From contig SEAC01000018.1 in the NCBI GenBank assembly GCA_004173235.1, positions 26,986 to 90,985 on the forward strand: DNA of 64,000 nucleotides, given 5' to 3'. The DNA is from Chitinophagaceae bacterium (GTDB lineage: Bacteria > Bacteroidota > Bacteroidia > Chitinophagales > Chitinophagaceae). The notes beneath the pieces were generated by a model. That model was not told the origin of the DNA and ran no database searches. It saw only the letters and a program-made list of their open reading frames with translations. This document shows positions 40,676-50,163 of this stretch, piece after piece (the first letter of the stretch is position 1; each line of letters begins with the position of its first letter). Made by a program: the position numbers and the translations under genes.

Positions 40676-42067
40676 TCAGGGCTTTGGTGCTTCGGAGCGG
40701 ATGCGCCATTCGCGCGGGAAATAATTGTTGACGCGGTTCGGAAGCACGTTGACCCATCCCAACGGTATTCCTGCGTAAGCCAGCAGCTGCCATCCTTTAG
40801 CCGCATCGAGCTCAAGGTCTGCACGCTGAAGGAAGCGGATGGCCGTCGCAAAGTCCACATCGATGCGTGGTACCGAAGGGGAAAGGCGCGTACTCAGCGC
40901 AAGAGCCGCATCCGGCACGAGCTTGTCGCGAATGAGCTCGCCCATTGCGGTGCCTGCACTTTGTATATACAGCGCCGACTGCAGAATGGCAAGGTCGGAT
41001 AGAAGCGCATCGGGGAAGGCGAGCAAGCGTTGCCCGTGGCGGAGAAAGCGCAGGCCTTCAACGTCGATCCAGCCTGCCAGCGGTGCTGCTTCTTTTGCAG
41101 GTAGCAGGTCGAGGGGTTTCACCTTGTGCCGCACCGCCGAAACAGCGTCTTTCTTACGAAATACTGCGAGAAAAAATCCTTCACCGCGCACGCGGTCGGG
41201 GAAAAAGCGGTAGCCCCAGCCACCGCGGCCCGACTGTATTTCTACAATGCCGTCGCCGGGAGTTTGAAGGGGCAGCGATACGCAGCCAAACGTTTCCATG
41301 AGCCAGTCGAGGATCGCTTCATCCTCCTCAATCGAGTAAGAGCAGGTGGAATAAACAAGCAATCCGTCTTCCTTGAGTGCAGGCCATGCATCGGCCAGGA
41401 TGCGCTGCTGGCGGCCCTGGCAGAGATCCACATTGGAAGGACTCCACTCCGTGATCGCTTCGGGGTCGCGGCGAAAGAGGCCGGAGCCGCTGCAGGGCGC
41501 GTCCACCACCAGCACGTCGAAGAAGCCCTCGAGACGTCCAAAATGTGCCGGGTCGTTGTTGGTAACCACACAATTGACACCGCCCCACTTCGTGAGGTTC
41601 TCCACCAGCACTCCAGCGCGCGCCTTGATCACTTCGTTGCTTACGAGCAGGCTACCGGGCGAAAGCAGCGACTGAACGTGCGTGCTTTTGCCGCCGGGCG
41701 CCGCGCAGAGATCGAGCACTTTCAGCGGAGCCGCAAGGTCGCAATGCTGCACCAGCGCCTGCTCTACGAACATGCTTGACGCTTCCTGCACATAGTAGGT
41801 GCCTGCATGAAAAAGCGGGTCGAACGTGAAGGAAGGCCGCTGCGGCAGGTAGTAGCCGTACCGCGTCCACGGAATAGGCGATGTGAGCCCCGCGACAGCA
41901 GATTTGTGCAGAGAAATGGCATCGGAACGATCCTCAGCCACCGGCTTTGCAGGGTTGAGCCGGATGGAGGTCACCTGCGCGCCCGACTGGTGCACGTTGA
42001 CGAACGACTCCCGGTCATATCCCGGAACGCCTTCCAATGACTGAAGCATGGATTCAGGAAGCTGCAT
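40676..42067 (-). CDS. RsmF/NOP2-type rRNA cytosine-C5 methyltransferase
   Basis: 463-residue SAM enzyme. NSUN core: SAM motif LDLCAAPGGKSTHVQSLL, the Asp-Pro-Cys motif VDAPCSGSGLFRRDPEA and the second catalytic cysteine in VYSTCSYSIEEDE. The C-terminal part (about 300-463), ending GWVNVLPNRVNNYFPREWRIRSE, is the RsmF-type accessory RNA-binding region. The target base was not determined. MQLPESMLQS is preferred as start over an ATG seven codons upstream. Confidence 0.9.
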   Translation of the reverse strand: MQLPESMLQSLEGVPGYDRESFVNVHQSGAQVTSIRLNPAKPVAEDRSDAISLHKSAVAGLTSPIPWTRYGYYLPQRPSFTFDPLFHAGTYYVQEASSMFVEQALVQHCDLAAPLKVLDLCAAPGGKSTHVQSLLSPGSLLVSNEVIKARAGVLVENLTKWGGVNCVVTNNDPAHFGRLEGFFDVLVVDAPCSGSGLFRRDPEAITEWSPSNVDLCQGRQQRILADAWPALKEDGLLVYSTCSYSIEEDEAILDWLMETFGCVSLPLQTPGDGIVEIQSGRGGWGYRFFPDRVRGEGFFLAVFRKKDAVSAVRHKVKPLDLLPAKEAAPLAGWIDVEGLRFLRHGQRLLAFPDALLSDLAILQSALYIQSAGTAMGELIRDKLVPDAALALSTRLSPSVPRIDVDFATAIRFLQRADLELDAAKGWQLLAYAGIPLGWVNVLPNRVNNYFPREWRIRSEAPKP

Positions 42068-42106
42068 CAGGCAAAGTAACAACTGCACCCCGAACGCTCA
42101 ATAAAC

Positions 42107-42156
42107 AATGCTCAATTATCAATGCTCATCGGAGCTTTACTTGACAATTGAGCATT
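42107..42156. repeat. Inverted word repeat between pntB and the RsmF-like gene
   Basis: Arms AATGCTCAATTATCAA (42107-42122) and TTGACAATTGAGCATT (42141-42156) pair at 15 of 16 positions. They lie in a longer stretch (42094-42190) of TCAATGCTCAAT-type words in both orientations, downstream of pntB. Confidence 0.65.
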
Positions 42157-42198
42157 GAGCGTTGAATATTGAGAATTGAATATTGAAAATTTCGCCCT

Positions 42199-43755
42199 CT
42201 ACAAATTCTTGATCTCAGCGATCAGGTCCTGCAGCACCTTTTTGGCATCGCCGAAAAGCATCGACGTGCGCGGTTCGAAGAAGAGGTCGTTCTCGATGCC
42301 TGCATAGCCCGGCTTCATCGATCGCTTGTTTACGATCACGGATTTTGCGCTCTCTACATCGAGGATAGGCATTCCGTAAATGGGCGATGCGGGGTCGCGC
42401 TTGGCAGCAGGGTTCACCACATCGTTGGCTCCAAGCACCAACACCACATCGGTGGTGGGGAATTCTTCGTTCGCCTGCTCCATTTCCTGCAGTTTCTCGT
42501 ACGATACATCGGCCTCCGCCAACAGCACATTCATATGCCCGGGCATGCGGCCGGCAACGGGGTGGATCGCGTATTTCACTTCCACGCCGCGCTCCTGGAG
42601 CATCTTCTCCAGCTCGTGGCAGGCGTGTTGCGCCTGGGCAACGGCAAGTCCGTACCCCGGCACGATCATCACTTTGTTGGCGTAAGCCATCACCACGGCT
42701 GCATCCGTCAGTGCGATCTCTTTGTAAAGACCCTGTTCCTTGCTCTCTCCTCCTACCGCCTTCTTGCCGCCAAAGGCGCCGATGAGCACGTTGCTGAGCG
42801 AGCGGTTCATTGCCTTGCACATCAGGATGGTCAGCAGCGTGCCCGCCGCACCTACAAGGATACCTCCCGTGAGCATCATCTTATTATTGTACAGAAAGCC
42901 ACCGCTGGCCGCAGCCACACCGGTAAAAGAGTTAAGCAGCGAGATTACCACGGGCATGTCGGCACCGCCGATGGGCAGCACGAACAATACACCATAAATC
43001 AGCGAAAGCAACAACACCACGTAGAAAAGTACCCACACCGATGTGCCTACGTGCAACAACGGGATGTTGACGCTATGCACCTTGTAAACTTCCACCAATT
43101 CTTCATTCTGCGAATGAAACGACTTGATGGTTGTAACGACCACGATGGAAAGCACGATGATCAGTCCGAGCAACACGAGGTTGACGATGTGCTGCCCGCG
43201 GAAGGACTTGTCTTTCACGCGACCATTGAGCTTGCCCCAGGCCACCATGCTGCCCGCAAAAGAAACAGAGCCGATGATCAGACCGATCATTATCGTTGCA
43301 AGAAGCCCGGAACCAACGGGAAGGCCCATCGCTACCTCCGAAAAATCGGTGACGTCGCTGGAGCGCTGGTAGAGAAAGAAATCGATCTTTTGAAAATGGC
43401 GGAACTCCATGATGGAGATGAGTGCCGCGCAGGCTCCACCCATACCGTTGAACAGGCTCACCATTTCGGGCATCGCCGTCATCTTCACCTTGCGGGCGGA
43501 AGTAACGCCAAGGATGCTGCCCACAATGAGCGCAACGAAGATCAGCGGGAGGTTGTGCAGGCTGGAGGTGTTGGGGTTGGCAACATCTTCTGTATAGCGA
43601 TACAGGAAGATGGTGCCGAAGATTCCCAGTGCCATACCAATGGCGGCTACCAGGTTGCCGCGGCGCGCCGTGTCGGGATGCGACAGCATCTTGAGGCCCA
43701 CGATGAAGGTGATGGACGCCAGGAAGTATATTACGGTTAGTGTATCGAGCGCCAT
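42199..43755 (-). CDS. pntB: NAD(P) transhydrogenase subunit beta
   Basis: 518-residue membrane subunit of the proton-translocating transhydrogenase that makes NADPH from NADH using the proton gradient. About eight to nine helices cover the N-terminal 330 residues. The NADP-binding dIII follows, with VMIVPGYGLAVAQAQHACHELEKML and HPVAGRMPGHMNVLLAEADV. The end (NDVVNPAAKRDPASPIYGMPILDVESAKSVIVNKRSMKPGYAG) is classic. It is longer than E. coli PntB (462) because of an insert near 120-250. Last gene of the pnt operon. Confidence 0.95.
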   Translation of the reverse strand: MALDTLTVIYFLASITFIVGLKMLSHPDTARRGNLVAAIGMALGIFGTIFLYRYTEDVANPNTSSLHNLPLIFVALIVGSILGVTSARKVKMTAMPEMVSLFNGMGGACAALISIMEFRHFQKIDFFLYQRSSDVTDFSEVAMGLPVGSGLLATIMIGLIIGSVSFAGSMVAWGKLNGRVKDKSFRGQHIVNLVLLGLIIVLSIVVVTTIKSFHSQNEELVEVYKVHSVNIPLLHVGTSVWVLFYVVLLLSLIYGVLFVLPIGGADMPVVISLLNSFTGVAAASGGFLYNNKMMLTGGILVGAAGTLLTILMCKAMNRSLSNVLIGAFGGKKAVGGESKEQGLYKEIALTDAAVVMAYANKVMIVPGYGLAVAQAQHACHELEKMLQERGVEVKYAIHPVAGRMPGHMNVLLAEADVSYEKLQEMEQANEEFPTTDVVLVLGANDVVNPAAKRDPASPIYGMPILDVESAKSVIVNKRSMKPGYAGIENDLFFEPRTSMLFGDAKKVLQDLIAEIKNL

Positions 43756-43758
43756 TGC

Positions 43759-44073
43759 TTATTTCTTCTTTTTTGATTTGAACATTTCCAGCATCCGGTC
43801 GGTGACCACGAAGCCACCCACCACATTGAGCGTTCCCAGCACCACGGCAATGAAGCCGAGTATCTGGGCAACGTAATCGTCGCCGTCGGCACGGCCCATA
43901 ACGATGATGGCACCGATGATGACCACGCCGTGAATGGCATTGGCACCGCTCATGAGCGGGGTGTGGAGCACGCTCGGCACGCGGCCGATGATCTCGATGC
44001 CTACGAAGATCATCAGCACCACGATGTAGGCCAGTTGCTCGTTGTTCGAAATCCAGGTTGGAATTGAATTCAT
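43759..44073 (-). CDS. pntAB: NAD(P) transhydrogenase subunit alpha part 2
   Basis: 104-residue membrane subunit, the split second half of the alpha chain. Three to four helices, e.g. LAYIVVLMIFVGIEIIGRVP, then HTPLMSGANAIHGVVIIGAI and the C-terminal GFIAVVLGTLNVVGGFVVTDRMLEMF. Gaps to pntAA and pntB are 9 and 3 bp. The three-subunit split is the usual arrangement outside gammaproteobacteria. Confidence 0.95.
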   Translation of the reverse strand: MNSIPTWISNNEQLAYIVVLMIFVGIEIIGRVPSVLHTPLMSGANAIHGVVIIGAIIVMGRADGDDYVAQILGFIAVVLGTLNVVGGFVVTDRMLEMFKSKKKK

Positions 44074-44082
44074 ATGGAAAGA

Positions 44083-45195
44083 TTAGGAGATGAGGGATTG
44101 AACGCGCTCGTGAACGATGGCACCTTCGTGTGTAACGGCGCTTCCTTTCACCAGGTCGTCCTCCCAGTTGAGGTGCAGCGCGCCTTCCTTGCTGGTGATG
44201 AGCTGGAGAAAGTTGAGCATGTTTTTGCCATACAGTTTGCTTGCGTCCGAAGGCATCGTTGCGGGCAGGTTGCTGTTGCCCACGATGCGCACACCGCGGA
44301 AGTCGACGGTCTCGTTGTTTTTCGTAAACGGCGTGTTGCCACCGGTAGCCGCAGCGATGTCGATGATGACCGATCCGGGGCGCATCCGCTGCAGCATTTC
44401 CTCGGTGATGAGAATCGGCGCCTTCCGGCCCGGGATCTGCGCGGTGGTGATCACGATGTCCGACTTCGCGATGCTGTCGGATATGCGTTGTTGCTGCTTT
44501 TGCTTGTACTCTTCGCTCTGTTCCACCGCATAGCCACCTGCCTTCGAAGCATCGGCGGCGCCTTCTACCTCCACGAACTTCGCGCCGAGGCTCATCACTT
44601 CTTCTTTCACCGCGGGGCGTGTGTCGAACACTTCCACCACTGCACCCAGCCGGCGTGCCGTGGCGATGGCCTGCAGGCCGGCAACACCGGCGCCCAGGAT
44701 CAGCAGTTTGGCCGGCGCAATCGAGCCCGCAGCGGTCATGAACATCGGGAAGTAGCGTGGGTAGAGGTTTGCTGCGAGCAGCACGGCCTTGTAGCCCGAA
44801 ATGTTGGCCTGCGAGCTGAGCACGTCCATGCTTTGCGCACGCGTGGTGCGGGGCAGCAGGTCGAGGCTGAAGGAAGTGACTCCACCCTCCTGCCAGGCCT
44901 TCGCGGCGGCAGGATCGTTGAGCAGACCGAATACACCGATCAGCACTTTGCCTTTGGGGATGGCGGCGGCAGGCCGGTGGATGGACAAAATAATATCGCA
45001 AGCAGCTACCAGTGCGTCGGCCGTAGAAATACGGGCACCGGCGGCTTCATAGTCGGCGTCGGGAGCATAAGCCGAGGCGCCTGCCCCGGCTTCCACCAAC
45101 ACGGTGATGCCTTTCTTTACCAGTGCGGCCACCGCTTCGGGAAGCAGCGACACCCTTGTTTCGAAGGCAGGCTCTTTCAACACACCAATCGTCAT
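44083..45195 (-). CDS. pntAA: NAD(P) transhydrogenase subunit alpha part 1
   Basis: 370-residue soluble NAD(H)-binding dI subunit. Starts MTIGVLKEP. RTTRAQSMDVLSSQANISGYKAVLLAA is the family block, the Rossmann motif LGAGVAGLQAIATARRLGA is in the middle, and VIIDIAAATGGN binds nucleotide. It heads the operon. TACCTTTC at 45220-45227 is a one-mismatch -7 element. Confidence 0.95.
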   Translation of the reverse strand: MTIGVLKEPAFETRVSLLPEAVAALVKKGITVLVEAGAGASAYAPDADYEAAGARISTADALVAACDIILSIHRPAAAIPKGKVLIGVFGLLNDPAAAKAWQEGGVTSFSLDLLPRTTRAQSMDVLSSQANISGYKAVLLAANLYPRYFPMFMTAAGSIAPAKLLILGAGVAGLQAIATARRLGAVVEVFDTRPAVKEEVMSLGAKFVEVEGAADASKAGGYAVEQSEEYKQKQQQRISDSIAKSDIVITTAQIPGRKAPILITEEMLQRMRPGSVIIDIAAATGGNTPFTKNNETVDFRGVRIVGNSNLPATMPSDASKLYGKNMLNFLQLITSKEGALHLNWEDDLVKGSAVTHEGAIVHERVQSLIS

Positions 45196-45297
45196 AAGCG
45201 TAATTTTTTCGTTGCCGGCGAAAGGTAAAGAAAAATCGGCCCTCTGTCCCCCGCGGGCCGCTTATCGGCGAATTATCTTTCCGGGATCGTTCCCGAA

Positions 45298-46092
45298 TTA
45301 AAAGCGTACAGTAAAATGTCGGGGCACCTTGAATTCGTCGCGAAAGAAGACGAAGCCAAGGAAGAAAATATCGACGGTGCATCGAACACGCGGGTGACTC
45401 CTGATCGCTTCCCATGCCTCTTCCATCTCCCTGCTCCAATGAATGTCGTCGAAAACGAGCACGGAATCATTTCCGCAATGGTCCAGCATCTGGTGGAAGT
45501 AGCGCAGCGTCGGCTCATAGCGGTGATTGCCGTCAATGAAGCCCAGGTCGATGGAAGAAATACTTTGCAGAAGCCGGGGTAGCACCATGTCGAAGTTGCC
45601 TACGTGGAGCTGTGGGCCAGTGATGCCGAGTGCCTTCAGGTTGCGCGCAGCGGTTTCGTGCACTGCCTGGCTTCCTTCGACGGAATGCAAGGTGCGTACA
45701 CCCGCTTCGTGCAGGTAAGCTGTCGTCAATCCTAACGACGTGCCCAGCTCGATTGCTGTGTGCACGCGATAGTGTTTGGCCAACCGGTGCAGCACTTGTC
45801 CATACTTGCGCGGCTTCACGGCTGTTCGGGCCAGTTGCGCCACCGTGCGCTGTTTCGTTGCACCGCTGCGTGAGCCCGCCCCGAGATCTTCGATCTGAAG
45901 CTGCGTCTTGTTGCGCAGCAGCGATGCGCGCAGCTGCTCGATCTTTGCGGGAGCGCCGATGCCGCTGAAATCGTTCAGCACGTTGCGGATGAAATCATAC
46001 ACGAAGGGCGAATGCATACCATGCCCCTTGCCATTGAGCGCCGTGGCGTAATAGCGGGTGTATTTGATCGCAAGCTGCGGTGCTGAATACAT
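45298..46092 (-). CDS. Class I SAM-dependent methyltransferase
   Basis: 264-residue putative O-methyltransferase. Motif I is AIELGTSLGLTTAYL, then EGSQAVHETAARNL and the Asp motif DLGFIDGNHRYEPTLRYFHQML, typical of the class seen in O-methyltransferase family 3-like proteins. The N-terminal part (HSPFVYDFIRNVL) is a helical cap. Substrate unknown. It starts 9 bp after folA and belongs to the thyA-folA transcription unit. Confidence 0.85.
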   Translation of the reverse strand: MYSAPQLAIKYTRYYATALNGKGHGMHSPFVYDFIRNVLNDFSGIGAPAKIEQLRASLLRNKTQLQIEDLGAGSRSGATKQRTVAQLARTAVKPRKYGQVLHRLAKHYRVHTAIELGTSLGLTTAYLHEAGVRTLHSVEGSQAVHETAARNLKALGITGPQLHVGNFDMVLPRLLQSISSIDLGFIDGNHRYEPTLRYFHQMLDHCGNDSVLVFDDIHWSREMEEAWEAIRSHPRVRCTVDIFFLGFVFFRDEFKVPRHFTVRF

Positions 46093-46101
46093 AGTAGTTG
46101 A

Positions 46102-46584
46102 TTACCGTTCCCAAACCTGGAAGCTATGCCGCGGTGTTGCGTCCTGCGCATCCACCACGTGTTCCTTCACCAGCTTCCATTCCGGACCCAGCTCGGGAAA
46201 AAAGGCATCGCCATCGTAGCGCTGGTAGATCCGCGTGAGATAAACGCGCTGAGCCTTCGGGAGTGCGGCGCGAAAGATCTCTGCCCCGCCGATAAGAAAA
46301 AGTTCCTTTACCTGCCTTTGCTGCGCCGCTTCCACAGCGGCTTCCACCGAGTGCACGACCTCTACTCCGGGATGGCTCCACCCCGTGTTGCGCGTGATGA
46401 CGATGCTGTGCCGCCCGGGCAGTGGCTTTCCGATCGATTCGAATGTTTTACGTCCCATCAGTATGGGCATGCCCCACGTGAGGTTCTTGAAATATTTCAG
46501 GTCGCCGGGAAGATGCCAGGGCAACTGGTTGTCTTTGCCGATCACGTTGTCTTGGGCCGCTGCCACCAGTAAACTCAACATCAT
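46102..46584 (-). CDS. folA: Dihydrofolate reductase
   Basis: Reduces dihydrofolate with NADPH, regenerating the folate that ThyA oxidises. 160 residues. Substrate Asp28 lies in [13 protein letters not shown], the NADPH motif is [23 protein letters not shown] and the third motif is [10 protein letters not shown]. The start ATG overlaps the thyA stop as ATGA, implying translational coupling. Confidence 0.96.
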   Translation of the reverse strand: MMLSLLVAAAQDNVIGKDNQLPWHLPGDLKYFKNLTWGMPILMGRKTFESIGKPLPGRHSIVITRNTGWSHPGVEVVHSVEAAVEAAQQRQVKELFLIGGAEIFRAALPKAQRVYLTRIYQRYDGDAFFPELGPEWKLVKEHVVDAQDATPRHSFQVWER

Positions 46585-47399
46585 ACGGCAACGGGGGCTT
46601 TGATGGCGGGATGGGACTGGTAATTCTCGAGCGTGAAGTCCTCGAAGCGGAACCCGAACAGGTCTTTCACTTCGGGGTTGAGGCGCATCGTGGGCGGCGC
46701 GTAGGGCGTTCGCTGCAGCTGCGTGTGCACCTGGTCCAGGTGGTTCTGGTAGATGTGTACGTCGCCGAAGCTATGAACGAAATCGCCGGGATGCATGCCC
46801 ACCACCTGCGCCATCATCATTGTGAGGAGCGCATACGAAGCGATGTTGAATGGCACACCGAGAAACACGTCGGCCGAGCGTTGGTACAGGTGGCAGGAGA
46901 GCCTTCTGCCGCCGCCCTGCTCTTCGGGCACCGGTGCTGTATAGAATTGAAAAAGCGCGTGGCAGGGCATCAGCGCCATCTTTGGCAGGTCGGCAACGTT
47001 CCAGGCCGACACCAGCATGCGGCGGCTGTCGGGATTGGTTTGCAGTTGCTGCAACACATCTCTGATCTGGTCGTGCACCGTTCCGTCGGCACCTTCCCAA
47101 CTGCGCCACTGCTTTCCATACACGGGTCCGAGCTCGCCCAACGGGTCGGCCCACTCGTCCCAGATCGACACGCCGTTGGCCTTCAGGTATTCCGTATTTG
47201 TACTGCCTTGCAGGAACCAGAGCAATTCGTGGATGATGCTTTTCAGATGCACCTTTTTCGTGGTCACGAGCGGAAATCCTTCCTGCAGGTTGAAGCGCAT
47301 CTGGTACCCGAAGGTGCTGATGGTGCCCGTGCCGGTGCGGTCGCTTTTTGCAACGCCGGTGGCCAGGATATGCCGCAAAAGGTCGTGGTAGGACTGCAT
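46581..47399 (-). CDS. thyA: Thymidylate synthase
   Basis: dUMP to dTMP with methylene-THF. 272 residues. Catalytic Cys146 lies in [11 protein letters not shown], at the same number as in E. coli. [12 protein letters not shown], the phosphate-binding arginines (RTGTGT) and the C-terminal AIKAPVAV are present. First gene of thyA-folA-methyltransferase. Confidence 0.97.
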   Translation of the reverse strand: MQSYHDLLRHILATGVAKSDRTGTGTISTFGYQMRFNLQEGFPLVTTKKVHLKSIIHELLWFLQGSTNTEYLKANGVSIWDEWADPLGELGPVYGKQWRSWEGADGTVHDQIRDVLQQLQTNPDSRRMLVSAWNVADLPKMALMPCHALFQFYTAPVPEEQGGGRRLSCHLYQRSADVFLGVPFNIASYALLTMMMAQVVGMHPGDFVHSFGDVHIYQNHLDQVHTQLQRTPYAPPTMRLNPEVKDLFGFRFEDFTLENYQSHPAIKAPVAV

Positions 47400-47487
47400 G
47401 GCTGCAAGTTAAGGCAGGCGAGGCAACCGGGGGCGGCGGGCCAACGTATCTACCGCTGAAGTTCTCCACTTACGTCAACAACTTTTC

Positions 47488-47856
47488 ATGAAGAAACTGA
47501 TCCTGCGCTCCTCACTGGGCGCGGTGTTGCTGCTTTCGTGCACCAACTCCAAAAAAGAAGCGCTAAATCCGCAGGGATGCTCCACGGCGGGCACCACGTT
47601 CAGCGCCACCATTCAGCCCATCATCCAGGCCAACTGCCTCAGTTGCCACAGCTCGTCGGCCGCGCCCGCTTCGGGCAATGGCAACGTGATCGAAGGCTAC
47701 GCAGCGGTGCATGCCTATGCTGCCAACGGATTGCTGATGCACGTGGTGAATCATGACCCGGGCGTGCCCGCAATGCCGCAGGGTGGCGCAAAGCTCGATG
47801 CCTGCACCATCGCAAAACTCCAGGCCTGGGTAGATGCCGGCGCACCGAACAACTAA
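47488..47856 (+). CDS. c-type cytochrome-like lipoprotein
   Basis: 122 residues. Lipobox VLLLSC with Cys18 as the acylation site. One heme-binding CxxCH (Cys50-Cys53-His54, NCLSCHSS) and a likely axial Met96 in VPAMPQGG. GxxLDACTIAKLQAWVDAG is the typical final helix of small cytochromes. It is followed at 13 bp by a DUF5777 beta-barrel protein and then a YceI protein, a set that suggests an envelope electron-transfer function. Substrate unknown. Confidence 0.85.
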   Translation: MKKLILRSSLGAVLLLSCTNSKKEALNPQGCSTAGTTFSATIQPIIQANCLSCHSSSAAPASGNGNVIEGYAAVHAYAANGLLMHVVNHDPGVPAMPQGGAKLDACTIAKLQAWVDAGAPNN

Positions 47857-47869
47857 AACCAACCAACCA

Positions 47870-48790
47870 ATGATCAAACTGCTCCTCGCTTCCGCCGCCA
47901 TTTGTTCCGTTCTGTGTGCCGGCGCACAGGATGATCTCGACTCGCTGATGAACGCGCAGAAAACAGCTTCCGGACCGCAGCGCGAACGCGTAGCCGGAAC
48001 GTTTAAAGCCACGCGGATCATCAACCTGCAATCAGTGGAGAAGGCCGCTCCCGGCACACTCCAACTGCTCATACAACACCGGTTTGGCGCGGTGAATGGC
48101 GGAGGCTACGAGTTCTTCGGCCTCGACCAGGCAACGATGCGCATCGGTCTTGAATACGGCCTGCATCGTCGCCTCGCCATCGGCATCGGCCGCAGCACGC
48201 TCGAAAAAAACTACGACGCTTACGCCAAGGTGGGACTGCTCGAACAGTCGAAAGGCGTGGGTGCTGTGCCGGTAAGCCTTGCCTATTTCGGGTCGGTGGT
48301 GCTTCGCGGCACGCACGATGCATCGGGCGAAAAGCACGGCTCCGCGCACCGCCTCACGTATACCCACCAGCTGCTGCTTGCGCGCAAGCTTTCAGAGCGC
48401 ATCTCCGTAGAGCTGGTGCCGACGCTCGTCCACAAAAATGAAGTGCCTTTCGTGGCCGATGCCAACAACATTTTCGCCATCGGCGCAGGTGCGCGCATCA
48501 AGCTTACCCGACGCACTTCCTTCAATATCGAATACATAGATCGCATCCCGCCTGAAAACGCGCAGTCGCCTTCCTTCAACAACTATTACAATTCGTTCTC
48601 CGTTGGCTTTGATATCGAAACGGGCGGACACGTGTTCCAGCTGCACCTCACCAATTCCCTTTCGATGCTGGAAAAAGGATTTATAACAGAAACTTCTGAA
48701 AGCTGGGGCAACGGTGGGATACATTTGGGCTTCAATATTTCACGCGACTTCGTGTTGAAGCGCGGAGCTAAAAAGAAAAGCACATGGTAA
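47870..48790 (+). CDS. DUF5777-family beta-barrel protein
   Basis: 306 residues with signal peptide MIKLLLASAAICSVLCAGAQ. Family pattern: GTFKATRIINLQSVEKAAPGTLQLLIQHRFG, then alternating strands with NGGGYEFFGLDQATMRIGLEYGLHRRLAIGIGRS. C-terminal strands lead to LGFNISRDFVL, a likely outer-membrane barrel closure. Function unknown. Its 3' end overlaps the YceI gene by 7 bp, so the two are translated together. Confidence 0.85.
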   Translation: MIKLLLASAAICSVLCAGAQDDLDSLMNAQKTASGPQRERVAGTFKATRIINLQSVEKAAPGTLQLLIQHRFGAVNGGGYEFFGLDQATMRIGLEYGLHRRLAIGIGRSTLEKNYDAYAKVGLLEQSKGVGAVPVSLAYFGSVVLRGTHDASGEKHGSAHRLTYTHQLLLARKLSERISVELVPTLVHKNEVPFVADANNIFAIGAGARIKLTRRTSFNIEYIDRIPPENAQSPSFNNYYNSFSVGFDIETGGHVFQLHLTNSLSMLEKGFITETSESWGNGGIHLGFNISRDFVLKRGAKKKSTW

Positions 48791-49338
48791 CGAAGATCTC
48801 CGCCGGCATCGGGTTAGCACTGCTGCTGCTGGCCGCCACCCCCGCCGCGGCGCAAACGCGCTCGCAGTTCGGTAGCTCCACCGTCAGCTTCTTTTCGTCG
48901 GCGCCGCTCGAAGACATCGAGGCGACCAACAAGAGCAGCCGCGGCGTGATCGACTGGGAAAAACGCAGCTTCCTTATTGCCATTCCCATCAAGCAATTCC
49001 AGTTTCGATCGGGCATGATGCAGCAGCACTTCAACGAGAACTACCTCGAAAGCGAGAAATACCCGGAGTGTACGTTTCGCGGAACCTTTGCGGGGCCGGT
49101 CGATCTCACGAAGGACGGAGACTATCCCGTTACCGCCAGTGGCGACGTAACCCTGCACGGCGTAACGAAGAAGCGAAACATTCCCGCAACCATCAAGGTG
49201 CGCAACGGCCAGGTGTCGCTATACAGCAAGTTTCCCATCCGCGTGGCCGATCACAAGATCAGTATTCCTAAAATGGTGTTCAAAAAGATCGCCGAAGTGG
49301 TAGACGTTACCCTCGATGCGCAATTGAACCGTCTATAG
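48784..49338 (+). CDS. YceI-family periplasmic protein
   Basis: 184 residues. Signal peptide MVTKISAGIGLALLLLAATPAAAQ, then a lipocalin-like barrel with AIPIKQFQFRSGMMQQHFNENYLESEKYPECTFRG, VTASGDVTLHGVTKKRNIPATIKV and the C-terminal ISIPKMVFKKIAEVVDVTLDAQL. YceI proteins bind isoprenoids or amphiphiles, in some organisms quinone precursors, which would fit the linked cytochrome. Last gene before a strong terminator. Confidence 0.92.
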   Translation: MVTKISAGIGLALLLLAATPAAAQTRSQFGSSTVSFFSSAPLEDIEATNKSSRGVIDWEKRSFLIAIPIKQFQFRSGMMQQHFNENYLESEKYPECTFRGTFAGPVDLTKDGDYPVTASGDVTLHGVTKKRNIPATIKVRNGQVSLYSKFPIRVADHKISIPKMVFKKIAEVVDVTLDAQLNRL

Positions 49339-49359
49339 GCTTCGCCCTTTACCGCATGC

Positions 49360-49389
49360 AAACAGCCCCGGCAAATGCCGGGGCTGTTT
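49360..49389 (+). terminator. Terminator after the YceI gene
   Basis: Stem AAACAGCCCCGGCA pairing with TGCCGGGGCTGTTT, loop AA. It lies 21 bp after the stop and also faces the convergent SRPBCC gene. Confidence 0.88.
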
Positions 49390-49407
49390 CTGTAAATGCT
49401 TATCGGA

Positions 49408-49941
49408 TCAATTTCTTTCGAGGCGTGTTTTTAGGTTGGTCAGTCCGGTGTGCAGGTCGCTTTCAAGGCTTCCTTTCATAAACGGGTTCATCAGGTTCAT
49501 TGGCCAGGGCATGCTGCTGCTGAAACCCCAACGTACCTCACTGCCGGCACCTTTCTCGCTTGTTGTCATGAAGGCTTCGGCATTCGACTCGAAGGGCTTG
49601 ATGAAATGGATCTGGTAATCCACGCGGCGGGCCGCCTCGTCGATGCTCCTGATCGTCTGCTCGCCTTTGCCCACATCCTTGTTGCCTTCCCAGGCCGATA
49701 CAAAACCCGCTTGTCCATCCGTTCCGCGAAACTCCTTGCGCATCGCCGGATCCATCAGCGCCCATTTGCTGTAGTCGTTCTGGTTTTTCAGATACTTCAC
49801 ATAGGCGAAGACGGAATCCGCAGGCTTGTTGATGATGATGCTCTGCTCGATGGCGAGTTGTTTCGGCATGAATGCCGCGGCGATGGCTGCTACCGCTGCG
49901 AGCAACACCAGGAAGATGACGATTCGTTTTACGATACGCAT
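49408..49941 (-). CDS. SRPBCC/polyketide-cyclase-like protein with N-terminal membrane helix
   Basis: 177 residues. An N-terminal helix (about 5-24, IVIFLVLLAAVAAIAAAF) anchors or exports it. The START/Bet v1-like domain follows: IEQSIIINKPADSVFAYVKYLKNQNDYSKWALMDP, FVSAWEGNK, GEQTIRSIDEAARRVDYQIHF and the long C-terminal helix GSLESDLHTGLTNLKTRL. It probably binds a hydrophobic ligand; no specific substrate can be named. Start MRIVKRIV chosen because the longer frame lacks a coherent N-terminus. Confidence 0.85.
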   Translation of the reverse strand: MRIVKRIVIFLVLLAAVAAIAAAFMPKQLAIEQSIIINKPADSVFAYVKYLKNQNDYSKWALMDPAMRKEFRGTDGQAGFVSAWEGNKDVGKGEQTIRSIDEAARRVDYQIHFIKPFESNAEAFMTTSEKGAGSEVRWGFSSSMPWPMNLMNPFMKGSLESDLHTGLTNLKTRLERN

Positions 49942-50163
49942 GGGTCTTGGTTTGATTACCGGGGAAAGAAACGAAAAATTGCCCGGATAACCGACTAAAG
50001 TCGTCCATCGGCGACAAACGGCCACCAGGGCCGTTTTCTCCGCTTGTGTGTGGCCGCCCATCGTATGTCGGCACCAGGAGTGTGGCTGTCTATTATGCCT
50101 GAGAAGCGCTTTTGAACGGGATAGTTTTAACGCGTCAACCGATCGTCCATCAAATCAAAACAT

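Noticed and set aside
43103..45001. 632-codon open frame across the pnt genes on the minus strand
   Set aside because: Out of frame with three clear transhydrogenase subunits; Arg/His/Pro-rich translation typical of a GC-rich shadow frame.
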